DNA of 64,000 nt from Bacteroidia bacterium (GTDB lineage: Bacteria > Bacteroidota > Bacteroidia > Chitinophagales > Chitinophagaceae). Position 1 is the stretch's first letter. Every line of letters begins with the position of its first letter. The stretch is from contig JAUICZ010000001.1 in the NCBI GenBank assembly GCA_030429205.1, positions 62,001-126,000 of the forward strand, in the 5' to 3' direction. This document shows positions 25,302 through 34,782 of this stretch, one piece after another. Under the pieces are notes generated by a model. The model was given only the letters and a program-made list of their open reading frames with translations, was not told the DNA's origin and did not search any database. The translations under genes were made by a program, and so were the position numbers.

Positions 25302-26482
25302 CCACCACACAAAGAAAGAACATAGAAAAACGCCTTGGTTACAAGCACACACCACTAGGATGGATACCAGAGGAGTGGGAGTTGAAAGAGATAGGTGAGT
25401 TTGCGCCACTTCAAAGAGGGTTCGACCTAACAAACTCAAACCTTGAGAAAGGTGAATATCCTGTTGTGTATTCAAATGGCATTATGAACTACCACAGTTG
25501 TTACAAAGCAACTGGTCCTGGTGTGGTGACAGGCAGGTCAGGTACCATTGGGAAAGTTACTTATGTAGAAGATAATTATTGGCCACATAATACCTCATTA
25601 TGGGTTACAAACTTTAATGACAACCTTCCTAAATATGTCTACTATTTTTACCAAAACCTACGCCTTGAAAGATTTGGTACGGGTTCAGGTGTGCCTACAC
25701 TAAACAGAAATGATGTACATTCTCATGTAATAGGCGTACCACCCCTACCCGAGCAGCGCAAGATAGCTGCCATACTCAGCACTTGGGATGAGGCGATACA
25801 ACAAACTCAAGCACTCATCAAACAATTGGGAAAACGTAACAAAGGGCTGGCGCAACAGTTGCTAAAAGCTAAGAAAGAGTGGAAGGAAATAAAGATGTCT
25901 GCTCTGTTTGAAAGAATAACAAATAAAAATGAAGAAGGTAACGATAATGTAGTCACTATTTCAGCCCAGAGAGGTTTTGTAAAACAGGAAACATTTTTCA
26001 AAAAACGTGTAGCCAGCGATACATTACATAATTACTTCCTTGTAGATAAGGGGGACTTCTGTTATAATAAAAGTTATTCAACAGGCTACGATTGGGGTGC
26101 TACGAAGCGATTGAAAGATTTTGACAAGGCCGTTGTTACAACTCTATATATATGCTTCCGTATAAAGGAGGAAACAAAAACATCAGGAGCATTTTTTGAA
26201 CATTTTTTTGAGACCGGCATTCTTGATAAAGGGTTATCTAAAATAGCACATGAAGGTGGACGGGCACATGGCTTACTAAATGTTACTCCGCGTGATTTTT
26301 TCAGTTTGAAAATTTCTGTGCCCAACATCAAAGAACAACAAGCTATAGCCGCTGTGCTGGATAAGGCCGATGAAGAACTAAAACAACAAGAACAATACCT
26401 CACAGCCCTGCAGCAGCAGAAAAAAGGTCTGATGCAACAGCTGCTCACAGGGGCTGTACGGGTAAAAATTGATAACGTGTAA
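25298..26482 (+). CDS. hsdS: full-size type I restriction specificity subunit (two TRDs)
   Basis: The 394-residue protein contains two target-recognition domains. TRD1 (about 15-160) ends with GVPPLPEQRKIAAIL and a coiled helix (STWDEAIQQTQALIKQL). TRD2 (about 200-345) ends with VPNIKEQQAIAAVL and a second helix (DKADEELKQQEQYL). The helices are the spacer arms that set the gap between the two half-sites. The C-terminus QQQKKGLMQQLLTGAVRVK is standard. Start overlaps the preceding gene by 4 bases. Together with the half-size S at 22446 this operon has two specificity genes. Confidence 0.95.
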   Translation: MTTTQRKNIEKRLGYKHTPLGWIPEEWELKEIGEFAPLQRGFDLTNSNLEKGEYPVVYSNGIMNYHSCYKATGPGVVTGRSGTIGKVTYVEDNYWPHNTSLWVTNFNDNLPKYVYYFYQNLRLERFGTGSGVPTLNRNDVHSHVIGVPPLPEQRKIAAILSTWDEAIQQTQALIKQLGKRNKGLAQQLLKAKKEWKEIKMSALFERITNKNEEGNDNVVTISAQRGFVKQETFFKKRVASDTLHNYFLVDKGDFCYNKSYSTGYDWGATKRLKDFDKAVVTTLYICFRIKEETKTSGAFFEHFFETGILDKGLSKIAHEGGRAHGLLNVTPRDFFSLKISVPNIKEQQAIAAVLDKADEELKQQEQYLTALQQQKKGLMQQLLTGAVRVKIDNV

Positions 26483-26502
26483 ATAACTAAAAACCATACG
26501 CT

Positions 26503-26922
26503 ATGGCAAAAGCACAAGAAGTAATTAAACAAGAAATTGAAGAGTTCAAAAATGTTAATAGAGGTGAATACGAAGACTACTATATCGGTATCACAAATGA
26601 CCTGAACAGGCGTATCAACGAATCGCAAATTATAGATGAACATATTAGTAATGGTATCTATACGGAGGGGCAACCGATATACACTGCCGAATGTCAAAGC
26701 AGAGATATTGCTGTTGCAATAGAAATATACTTTCAGGAGAAAGGTATGGAAAAGCTTAACAAAGCTGCAAAAGGAGTGAATAGTAGCAAGTACATCTATT
26801 GCTTCAAAATGACAGAAAAAAACAGAATGAAACTATTGCTTGAGCAGATGATGTCATTTTCTGAAGAAACAAAACGCCGGATTATGACATTCAAAGAGTT
26901 TATAGAAAAAACAAGGGAATAA
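26503..26922 (+). CDS. GIY-YIG-like small protein
   Basis: This 139-residue protein has YYIGITNDLNRRIN near residue 25 (strand, loop, Arg-bearing helix), AVAIEIYFQEKGM (the conserved Glu on the second helix) and KYIYCFKM at the closing strand. This arrangement resembles the GIY-YIG nuclease fold, with the first strand spelled EDYYIGI. It sits between hsdS and hsdR, 20 bp after hsdS. Similar small proteins occur in type I loci, but the role is unproven. The 94 bases to hsdR hold no gene I can support. Confidence 0.55.
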   Translation: MAKAQEVIKQEIEEFKNVNRGEYEDYYIGITNDLNRRINESQIIDEHISNGIYTEGQPIYTAECQSRDIAVAIEIYFQEKGMEKLNKAAKGVNSSKYIYCFKMTEKNRMKLLLEQMMSFSEETKRRIMTFKEFIEKTRE

Positions 26923-27016
26923 CATCTACCTACGATGTATTTGGGAATATTGCAAATATGTACATGGAAGCAGATATGAATATTGTATCGGTCGAAGAAG
27001 AATAAAAACTTAAACT

Positions 27017-30000
27017 ATGGACACACCATCTTATAAAGAAGACCATATAGCGCAGCTACCTGCCTTGCAGTTGCTGATGAAGATGGGCTATAAATACCTG
27101 AGCCCTGATGAAGCATTGGCAGCCCGTGGGAACAGAACCAGTAACGTACTGCTGGAAGGGGTGCTGAAACAACAGCTTGCAGCCATCAACCACATTGAGT
27201 ATAAGGGTAAAGAGTTCCCGTTTTCTGATGCCAACATCAATGCGGCGGTACTTGCCATGCGCGACTTGCCTGTGCAGGATGGCTTTATGAAAGCCAACGA
27301 GGCTTTCTACGACCTTATTACTCTTGGTAAAAGCTTTGAACAAACAGTGCTGAATGATAAAAAGTCTTTCAGCTTCAGGTATATAGATTGGGAGCATCCT
27401 GAGAATAACGTGTATCACGTAACAGAAGAGTTTGCCGTTTTGCGCGAGGGGCGCAATGACCACTACCGGCCGGATATTGTGTTGTTTGTAAATGGGATAC
27501 CTATGGTAGTCATTGAATGTAAAAGCCCACGCATCAAAGAACCTGTTGACAAAGCCATACAACAACATTTACGCAACCAGCAAGACGATGGCATACGCTC
27601 TCTATACCATTACTCCAACTTGGTGATGGCGCTTAGTTCTGATGATGCTATGTATGCCACCACCGCAACTACAAAGGAATTCTGGGGTGCATGGAAAGAA
27701 GTATTCAGAACTGAAACAGAGCAAAAAACTTACAACGAGGGAATACATGAGTTAAAGAACAGCGCTCTTCCACAGGACGAAAGAACAGTACTCTTTAGAG
27801 AACGATTCAGGAACGTTTTGCAATACTTTGATAAACTGGAGGCAGAGGAACAATTAGTAACCACACAGGATAAAACACTTTATAGTATTTGCCGTCCTGA
27901 AAGGTTATTGAAACTCACCCATGATTATACATTATATGACGAGGGAGTAAAAAAAGTAGCCCGTTATCAGCAGTACTTTGCGGTAGAGGAAACAATCAGT
28001 AAAATAACCAAGACGGGGGCTGGTGGCAAACGTACCGGTGGAGTAATATGGCATACACAAGGTAGTGGCAAGTCGCTCACTATGGTGATGCTGGCACAGC
28101 AGATAGCGGTGAAAGTAAAGAACCCCAAAATCATCCTTGTAACAGACCGTATAGACCTGGATAGCCAGATAACAGGTACTTTTAAGAAATGTGGTAAAGC
28201 TGTAGTAAACGCAACAACAGGCAGAAACCTTGCCGAGTTGATAGAAAGTGATTCTGATGCTGTTATCACCACTATTATCAACAAATTTGAATCTGCCATC
28301 AACCAGGCACCTACAGGATTTGAATCACCAGACATCTTTGTATTGGTAGATGAAGGGCACAGAAGCCAGTATGGTACTTTCAACGTCAAGATGCAGCGCA
28401 TATTTCCTAATGCCTGCTTCATAGCCTTTACAGGAACCCCTTTGATGAAGTCGGAAAAGAATACCGCCATCAAGTTTGGGGGAATGATTGATGTATACTC
28501 TATCATAGATGCTGTAGCCGACAAGGCTGTAGTTCCGCTATTATATGAAGGGAGGCATAACCAGGTAAGTGTACATGCTAAGCCTTTAGATGCTCATTAC
28601 GACAGAGTTTCAGAACCATTAACCGATTATGGTAAAACTCAGTTAAAGAAGAAATTCAGCAGAATAGACACCATCAACAAAGCAGACCAGGTCATATATG
28701 AAAGGGCTATCGATATTGTCGTTCATTATTGCGATAACTTCCAGTTAGCAAACCCTGACTATCCTCAAAAAGCCATGTTAGTGGCACCTAATAAGAATTC
28801 AGCTATCAAATACAGGGAGTACATCCAGGAGTTTGGTAAGAGTAATCCGAAATACAATGTTCATTGCGAGGTAATTATTTCCGCACCTGATATGAGAGAA
28901 GGTGAAGAAGATACCTATGAGAAAGCCGATGATAAAGTAAAGGCTTTTTGGAATGCCATGATGGACAGGTTCAATAACAAGGAAAAGGATTACAACGATA
29001 ACTTGATAAAAGCATTTAAAAAGCAGGAATATCCTGAAATGTTGATTGTTGTAGATAAACTACTCACAGGGTTTGACGCGCCATGTGCAACAGTGCTATA
29101 CTTAACCCGCCCGCTGAAAGAGCACACCTTACTTCAGGCTATTGCCCGTGTAAACAGGCTGTACCCCGGCAAGGATTATGGATATATCATAGACTACTAT
29201 GGTAATCTCGAGAATTTGGACAATGCTTTGAATACTTACTCAGGACTTGAAGAATTTGACGAGGAAGAATTGAAAGGTACACTTACCAATATCAACAAAG
29301 AAATACAGAAGTTGCCTCAAGCACATTCGGAATTGTGGGATGTATTCAAAAGTATCAAGAACAAATATGACGCAGCAGCATACAAGGAGTTCTTATTTGA
29401 TGATGCTGCCAGGTACCTGTTTTATGACAAGCTTTCTGTATTTGGACGTTTACTAAAACTCGCATTTACAAGTGTTGAATTTGACACCAATACATCTGAC
29501 AAACAGAAGAAAAAGTACAAGGACGATTTTAAGTTCTTCCTTGAACTAAGAGAAGTTGTCAAGTATAGTTATAGCGATGACCTGAAATATGAGGAATATG
29601 AACCCCAGGTACAGAAGCTGATAGATAAGCATATAACAACTGAAGGAGAGGTATTAAGACTGACCGGCAGTGTAGATATATTCAACAAGCAAAGCAGGGA
29701 AGAAGAAATTGAAAAGCTGGTTGGTAAAGCCGCGAAAGCTGACCACATAGCCACTAAGACCATCAGGGCAATCAATCTAAAAATGAATGAGGACCCCGTT
29801 TTTTATAAGCGCTTATCACAGCTGATAAGGGAGACCATTGATGCATATCATGCCGGAAGAATATCTGAAATAGAATTTTTGAATAAGACCCGTGAACATG
29901 AAGACCAGTTCAAGAATAAGAAACAGACTGGAGTGCCTCATGAATTGGTAGGGAATGAAGTAGCTGTAGCATTCTACAACCAGGCAATCACATTGTTTGA

Positions 30001-30268
30001 AGATGAGGTTGAAAAGGATGGCCAACACAAGCAATTCTATACAGATATTGCATTAGGTGTTGAAAATGCTATTAAGAATATTATTTACGAGAATGGAATT
30101 ATGATAGTGGACTGGCAGAATAACTCTGACCTTGAAGGGAAATTAAGAATAGCCATTGATGAGTTTGTTTTCGAAATCAAATCGAAATATGACCTGTCAT
30201 TGCAGTTTAGTAAGATTGACGAGTTGATTGAGGAATGTGTTAAAATAGCGAAAGTCAGATTTAAATAA
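27017..30268 (+). CDS. hsdR: type I restriction endonuclease/translocase (HsdR)
   Basis: The 1083-residue subunit starts with the nuclease domain: YRPDIVLFVNGIPMVVIECK near residue 160, with the PD...ExK catalytic residues. Two SF2 helicase RecA-like domains follow: Walker A IWHTQGSGKSLTMVML near 347, VLVDEGHRSQYG (DEAH-type box) near 444, FTGTPL, and in domain 2 DKLLTGFDAPCATVLYL and QAIARVNRLYPGKDYG. The C-terminal helical region contacts M2S. All motors and nuclease residues look intact, so the enzyme should cleave unmodified DNA after translocation. It is followed 5 bp later by a YgjP-like gene. Confidence 0.96.
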   Translation: MDTPSYKEDHIAQLPALQLLMKMGYKYLSPDEALAARGNRTSNVLLEGVLKQQLAAINHIEYKGKEFPFSDANINAAVLAMRDLPVQDGFMKANEAFYDLITLGKSFEQTVLNDKKSFSFRYIDWEHPENNVYHVTEEFAVLREGRNDHYRPDIVLFVNGIPMVVIECKSPRIKEPVDKAIQQHLRNQQDDGIRSLYHYSNLVMALSSDDAMYATTATTKEFWGAWKEVFRTETEQKTYNEGIHELKNSALPQDERTVLFRERFRNVLQYFDKLEAEEQLVTTQDKTLYSICRPERLLKLTHDYTLYDEGVKKVARYQQYFAVEETISKITKTGAGGKRTGGVIWHTQGSGKSLTMVMLAQQIAVKVKNPKIILVTDRIDLDSQITGTFKKCGKAVVNATTGRNLAELIESDSDAVITTIINKFESAINQAPTGFESPDIFVLVDEGHRSQYGTFNVKMQRIFPNACFIAFTGTPLMKSEKNTAIKFGGMIDVYSIIDAVADKAVVPLLYEGRHNQVSVHAKPLDAHYDRVSEPLTDYGKTQLKKKFSRIDTINKADQVIYERAIDIVVHYCDNFQLANPDYPQKAMLVAPNKNSAIKYREYIQEFGKSNPKYNVHCEVIISAPDMREGEEDTYEKADDKVKAFWNAMMDRFNNKEKDYNDNLIKAFKKQEYPEMLIVVDKLLTGFDAPCATVLYLTRPLKEHTLLQAIARVNRLYPGKDYGYIIDYYGNLENLDNALNTYSGLEEFDEEELKGTLTNINKEIQKLPQAHSELWDVFKSIKNKYDAAAYKEFLFDDAARYLFYDKLSVFGRLLKLAFTSVEFDTNTSDKQKKKYKDDFKFFLELREVVKYSYSDDLKYEEYEPQVQKLIDKHITTEGEVLRLTGSVDIFNKQSREEEIEKLVGKAAKADHIATKTIRAINLKMNEDPVFYKRLSQLIRETIDAYHAGRISEIEFLNKTREHEDQFKNKKQTGVPHELVGNEVAVAFYNQAITLFEDEVEKDGQHKQFYTDIALGVENAIKNIIYENGIMIVDWQNNSDLEGKLRIAIDEFVFEIKSKYDLSLQFSKIDELIEECVKIAKVRFK

Positions 30269-30273
30269 ACAGG

Positions 30274-30966
30274 ATGAATCAAATTAAGGTCGGAACCAAG
30301 ACAATAGGATATAGTGTAGAGTACAGAGAACGAAAAACCTTGGGAATTAAGGTTATGCCTGACTCATCTGTAGTTGTGGTTGCTCCTGTTCATGCGAATC
30401 AACCTGAAATACAGAAAAAGGTTAAGGAGAAGGGAAGGTGGATACTACAGCAACAATCGTTTTTTGATTCTTTCCAGCCTGGTACTCCTTCAAGGCAATT
30501 CATAAGTGGAGAAACCCATTTATATCTTGGAAGACAGTATAAATTAAGGATTGAAAAAGGACCAGCGAATGCTGTAAAATTGTATAGAGGACAACTTGTG
30601 GTTTCCTCAGCCAATACTAAGGATGTTCAACAGTTATTAAACGAATGGTACAGAGAAAGAGCAAAGACCGTAATCAGTGACTTGTTTTCTCAACTATTAT
30701 TAAATCATAAAGCATTTTCTAAATATGCTCCTATACTAAGAATACAGAAAATGAATAATCGATGGGGAAGTTGTACTCCAACTGGTAAGATTATTATCAA
30801 TAGCGAACTGATAAAGGCACCAAAGGTTTGTATTGAATATATCCTACTTCACGAACTATGTCATTTAGCTTACCCTAATCACAATAAGAAGTTCTATAAC
30901 TATCTTTCGACCTATATGAGCGATTGGTCAGATGTTAAGAACAGACTTGAAAAGATAATGTCTTAA
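30274..30966 (+). CDS. YgjP/DUF45-type zinc metallopeptidase
   Basis: A 230-residue protein with RWGSCTPTGKIIINSELI and LLHELCHLAYPNHNKKFYN. The HELCH is the HExxH zinc site and the downstream H-x-x-x-F is typical of the DUF45/YgjP family. N-terminal strands (IGYSVEYRERKTLGIKVMPD) also match. YgjP-like genes are often found immediately downstream of hsdR, and this one starts 5 bp after it, so it belongs to the operon. A protein-quality or control role for HsdR is a reasonable idea but not shown. Confidence 0.85.
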   Translation: MNQIKVGTKTIGYSVEYRERKTLGIKVMPDSSVVVVAPVHANQPEIQKKVKEKGRWILQQQSFFDSFQPGTPSRQFISGETHLYLGRQYKLRIEKGPANAVKLYRGQLVVSSANTKDVQQLLNEWYRERAKTVISDLFSQLLLNHKAFSKYAPILRIQKMNNRWGSCTPTGKIIINSELIKAPKVCIEYILLHELCHLAYPNHNKKFYNYLSTYMSDWSDVKNRLEKIMS

Positions 30967-31253
30967 TGCTCACTTGGAAGCAATATAACATTCCCTTCAA
31001 CCCATACAGTAGCTCTATCAGCTTCAAATATGATAAAAGGTATTTCATGGATTTTTATCAATTCAATCGGTCATCAGGGTGTGAGTATGCAAATTAGCCG
31101 TCTAATATAGTACTTTACAAGATGTATTAATAGTAGTAAAACAACCTATTATAATAAATTGCAATTGTGTATATTGTCTCATTAATTTAACAACCAGAAC
31201 ACATTTACAGGCCAACAGACTCATTTGTATATATCAAAAAAGTTCTGATAATT
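30967..31253. other. intergenic stretch between the type I operon and integrase remnants
   Basis: AT-rich sequence without an ORF or RNA gene that I can support. The reading frame of the first integrase remnant begins at its right end. This is likely the scar left by deletion of the N-terminal two thirds of that integrase. Confidence 0.5.
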
Positions 31254-31757
31254 CAATATTTCTCAAATGGAATGAACTTCAAGGATGCCTGTTATCTAAA
31301 ATACAAAAACATCAAAGGAGATAACATCAAGTTTGTGAGGGAGAAAACCAAGAATACAAATGTCATAGCTGACAAGGAAATCACAGTTTACTTGAGAGAT
31401 GAACTAAAGTCAATAATCCAAATATGGGGCAATAAATCAAGAGATAAAGAAGACTACATTTTCCCAATCATTAAAGACTCAAAAACTATGTTGCAGAATG
31501 AGGGATACAGAAAAAACCATCAGAGAGAAATTAACAGGATGTTAAATGGTATTGGCGAAAAGCTTGGCTTTGAGGTCAGATTAAACCTCAATCTTGCTCG
31601 TCACACATTTGCGACTATGCTAAAGATTAATGAAACACCTACAGCATATATAACTGACGCATTAGGGCATTCTAACAGCAAGACAACTGAGCATTACCTA
31701 AAGAGTATTCCTGATGAGGTATATAAAACCATTTCAGAAACCCTTTCCAAATTCTAA
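31254..31757 (+). pseudogene. integrase remnant 1 (catalytic domain only)
   Basis: The frame from 31254 to TAA 31757 reads QYFSNGMNFKDACYLKYKNI and runs to the natural C-terminus of a tyrosine integrase. It aligns residue for residue with about positions 246-410 of the intact integrase at 11838-13070, and shares ARHTFATMLK, LGHSNSKTTEHYL and IPDEVYKTI. The arm- and core-binding domains are gone, so it cannot recombine. It still keeps Arg, His and Tyr and could be expressed from the internal ATG at 31272 as a 161-residue fragment. It marks the former integrase of island 2. Confidence 0.88.
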
Positions 31758-31779
31758 TAGTGATGATTACAGAAATAAA

Positions 31780-32178
31780 GACAAAAGAAGACAATTACAA
31801 TAACTGATAAGACCATTACGGTATACCCTCATATTGAACTTAGAGAAATAATTGAAAATTGGGGGAATTAACCGATAAATCTCAATAGTTACATTTTCCC
31901 TGTTGTCAATAGATGTAAGTCGATGCTTGAGAGTGAGAAGAAGAGAAAGAACCAACAATGACTAACAAATAGGAACTAATCTTGACTTTAATATAAGGCC
32001 GAACTTAAACCTTGCTCGTCACTCATTTGCAACAACGCTTAAAATAAGTGGAACACCAACCTCATTTATTACAGACGCCCTTGGTCATTCAAATAGTAAA
32101 ACGACAGAACACTACCTAAAGAGCATACCTGACGAGAAGTATAAGAACATATCAGATAAGCTACTTGAGTTTAAATAA
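31780..32178 (+). pseudogene. integrase remnant 2 (degraded C-terminal part)
   Basis: From about 31780 the DNA is recognisably the last third of the same integrase family (GACCATTACGGTATAC near 31811, GAGAAGAAGAGAAAGAACC near 31934, then LARHSFAT, LGHSNSKTTEHYL and SIPDEKYKNISDKLLEF in frame to TAA 32178). It has an in-frame stop near 31870 and a short internal deletion near 31960 that shifts the frame. At DNA level it looks closer to the intact gene at 11838 than to its neighbour remnant, so it is from a separate integration, not a tandem duplicate. Confidence 0.85.
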
Positions 32179-32353
32179 ATTCACATCCCCAACATTAGCT
32201 TATTCTTAATAAATGCCAAAAAGTAACTATACAATATATTACAATTAAAAATTTGTTTAATTTTTCTAATGTCAAGTCGCGTCTCGAATAAAGATTTTAA
32301 GGTTGAATGTATAAATTTCACAAAATAAATTATAGGAAGATTATTTTTATGAA

Positions 32354-33556
32354 GTGAAAAAAAATTATCATCAAATATTGGGCATTTCTGAAGGGGCTTC
32401 TAATGAGGAAATCAAAAAAGCTTATAGGAAATTATCTAAAAAGTTTCATCCAGATTTAAATGATGGAGATAAATATTTTGAAGAACGATTTAAGGAAATC
32501 CAAGAAGCTTATTCATATTTATTAAAAGAATCCAATACCAAACACTTTGATGATTCATCAAAAAAAGCTAATAACAGTAATAGACATTCGAATAGCAATA
32601 CCACACAAAGTCCAAATGCTAATAAACAAAAGACAGAGCAACCAAAAGAAAATAACTCTAAGTCCCCATATCTATTTATTGGAATAGTTTTAATAATAAT
32701 TCTTATCGGAATGGTTCGTAAATCACTTACTCGTCAAATTATTGACAATGGAGTAAGTGATTATAAGTCAAATCTTTCTGACAATAATTTGGGAAAAACT
32801 ACTACCGTTAATGACTATAACATAGCCAACAAAGTTGAATTTAGAAACATAGAATTTAAAGACTCAATAGAGTTCGAATATCTAAACAATGATTTTAGAG
32901 CATTAGTATACTATTCACTAATCCTTCCCAAGGAAAATGAATATCCGAATCTAACTAACACCTTAAACTCAATTTATAACTCATTTTTTTCGTGTTCCTC
33001 ATTTCATGAATTGCAAGAATGTATTTCTCAAAGAGGAAAAAACTATTTAATAGATTATTCAAATTCAGTATACGAAGCTGATACAAGCTATTTACCATTT
33101 GGTTATAACGATTATTATGATGAATATTCAGTTCAGGTGTTATTTGAGAATACCAATATAGTTGTATTGAAAGCCCTACTATCAAATTATTCCGGAGGTG
33201 CTCACGGAATGTATTATTATATTTATTACAATATACAAAAGGCCACTGGCAATAAGATAGGATTACATAACGTCTTAAATGTTGATTCGTTATTTCTTTC
33301 AAATACAATTGAAAAAAGTGCACGCAAGTATTTCAATATCAAACCGAACGAACAACTTAGCAATAGAATGTTGGTAGATAAAATTCCCATTACAGAGAAT
33401 TTTTACATTACTGATACTGGAATTATTTTTTCTTACCATCCATATGAAATAGCATCATTCGCTGACGGTCAAGTTGAGCTATTAGTAAGTTTTAACGATT
33501 TGCATCTTTTAATAAAAGAAGATAACCTAAACAAACTAATAAATGGTTACAATTAA
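32354..33556 (+). CDS. membrane-anchored J-domain protein with DUF3298-like periplasmic domain
   Basis: A 400-residue protein from GTG 32354. Residues 3-67 are a J domain with the HPD tripeptide (KKFHPDLND) and [16 protein letters not shown] low-complexity N/S/K linker follows, then one membrane helix ([16 protein letters not shown], about 110-127). The remaining 260 residues contain [19 protein letters not shown], the signature of the DUF3298/RsiV-type domain, and end with [20 protein letters not shown]. The J domain would recruit DnaK inside while the C-terminal domain lies outside. This domain combination is unusual. Its place between integrase remnants and nuclease genes marks it as island cargo. 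Confidence 0.75.
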   Translation: MKKNYHQILGISEGASNEEIKKAYRKLSKKFHPDLNDGDKYFEERFKEIQEAYSYLLKESNTKHFDDSSKKANNSNRHSNSNTTQSPNANKQKTEQPKENNSKSPYLFIGIVLIIILIGMVRKSLTRQIIDNGVSDYKSNLSDNNLGKTTTVNDYNIANKVEFRNIEFKDSIEFEYLNNDFRALVYYSLILPKENEYPNLTNTLNSIYNSFFSCSSFHELQECISQRGKNYLIDYSNSVYEADTSYLPFGYNDYYDEYSVQVLFENTNIVVLKALLSNYSGGAHGMYYYIYYNIQKATGNKIGLHNVLNVDSLFLSNTIEKSARKYFNIKPNEQLSNRMLVDKIPITENFYITDTGIIFSYHPYEIASFADGQVELLVSFNDLHLLIKEDNLNKLINGYN

Positions 33557-33714
33557 TTGATGAAGGCTTAAACTTTCACCCCGACACTCCTTTTGAAGAA
33601 TACATAAACTATGAAACAAAAGAACCATCATATACAAAAGAACAGGCTGACCTTAGGAACCATTTACTTGAAAAATGTTTCAACGTTTGTGAGAACAATG
33701 GAATAGATATATAA
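33541..33714 (+). pseudogene. fragment of a small conserved protein
   Basis: An open frame without start codon reads [20 protein letters not shown] and continues to TAA 33712-33714 with YTKEQADLRNHLLEKCF. It overlaps the last 16 bases of the J-domain gene in another frame. The amino-acid pattern is strongly protein-like and resembles the C-terminal part of small Bacteroidota proteins. The upstream part is missing, so I read it as the stump of a gene displaced when the J-domain gene was inserted. Confidence 0.4.
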
Positions 33715-33886
33715 CTATGCGAATGACATTTATCTCTTAGAGACAGGATTAGATAAATTTATTCCTTTGTCGGGCAACCACTATTAATAGATACCGTTTC
33801 TAACTTCTGCACAATGAAATGTGAGATAATAAGAGGTTAAATATTTAAATCTTAATATTAATTTACATGATTTAAATCTATTACAT

Positions 33887-34000
33887 ATGGCAGCAAACTG
33901 GTATCAACGCAGAAAGTTTGATACAATTATACAATCAGATTTCATACCAGCCTCTTCGGTATTTCCAGAAGCACCATTTCATTCTTGGAATAAACTATAG
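33887..34000 (+). CDS. possible 37-residue ORF abutting the UDG-like gene
   Basis: ATG 33887 opens a frame of 37 codons (MAANWYQRRKFDTI, ending PFHSWNKL) whose TAG is immediately followed by the ATG of the next gene (TAGATG at 33998-34003). Such exact abutment suggests translational coupling, and the codons look protein-like. It may be a small partner protein or the stump of a longer gene. No family is recognised. Confidence 0.4.
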   Translation: MAANWYQRRKFDTIIQSDFIPASSVFPEAPFHSWNKL

Positions 34001-34693
34001 ATGAACACTACATTAGATAACAAGTTTCTTGAAATAAAAGGATTAAAATGGTTGCCATGGGTAGGCAACAATTATTTGGTTCAAGAATGTAACCCTCGTA
34101 TGTTGATTGTTGGAGAAAGTCACTATCATGATAATTCTCAACAGTCAAAAGATAATCATGAGGATACAACATTTACTCGAAAAATTATTAAAGAACTCGC
34201 TATTGACAGACATTATTGGGGAACCAAAATATTTCCCAATCTGCATAAAGCATTATTCAGAAATGACCGCTTTAACACAACAACCTTTTGGAATGAAGTT
34301 TCATTCTATAATTTCATTCAACGACCAATGAATACAAATAAAGACCGGCCAATTAACTCTGACTTCTATAATGGTTGGCTTTGCTTTTTTGAAATAATAA
34401 AAATCCTACAACCTAAAACGTGTTTGTTCATTGGGACAAGTGCTGCAAATCATTTAGTGAATTTAATTGAGGAAACTGGATATACATGTACTGGTGTGAA
34501 ATGGGATGAATTTATTAGCAATGCTTACGCAAAATCAGCAACAATAACTGACTCTCAGAATAAGTCAACAAAATTCATATTTATACGTCACACAAGTCAG
34601 ATGTTTAGTTGGAATCAATGGAACAAGTATTTACAAAAAGTGATAACTCACGAATTGGATTATTTTGAAACGAAAATCAATGGAAGACCTTAG
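34001..34693 (+). CDS. uracil-DNA-glycosylase-superfamily-like protein
   Basis: A 230-residue protein with RMLIVGESHYHDN near residue 35, SFYNFIQRPM near 102, TCLFIGTSAANHLV near 145 and FIFIRHTSQMFSWNQW near 195. This is the strand order of a UDG-like alpha/beta fold, with GES and HTS loops at the places of the two active-site motifs. The usual catalytic Asp/Asn is not obvious, so it may be an inactive or divergent member. It is distinct from the UDG-like gene at 14841. It is followed 89 bp later by an Mrr-like nuclease, together a possible two- or three-gene unit. Confidence 0.45.
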   Translation: MNTTLDNKFLEIKGLKWLPWVGNNYLVQECNPRMLIVGESHYHDNSQQSKDNHEDTTFTRKIIKELAIDRHYWGTKIFPNLHKALFRNDRFNTTTFWNEVSFYNFIQRPMNTNKDRPINSDFYNGWLCFFEIIKILQPKTCLFIGTSAANHLVNLIEETGYTCTGVKWDEFISNAYAKSATITDSQNKSTKFIFIRHTSQMFSWNQWNKYLQKVITHELDYFETKINGRP

Positions 34694-34782
34694 TAAGGTC
34701 TATCTGGTAGTGGACTAATTAAGAGATATTAACCAAATATCGTTATAGTATTATTTTTATTATTAATTACATATAGATAAGG

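Noticed and set aside
26925-27005. Short open tail (NMYMEADMNIVSVEEE) between the GIY-YIG-like gene and hsdR
   Set aside because: It is 15-16 codons with no start-site support and no partner frame, so it may be a relic or chance.
10808-31150. Shared TAGTAAAACAACC at about 10809 and 31134 as evidence of a duplicated element end
   Set aside because: Only 13 bases match in AT-rich sequence and the flanks do not align, so chance is enough.
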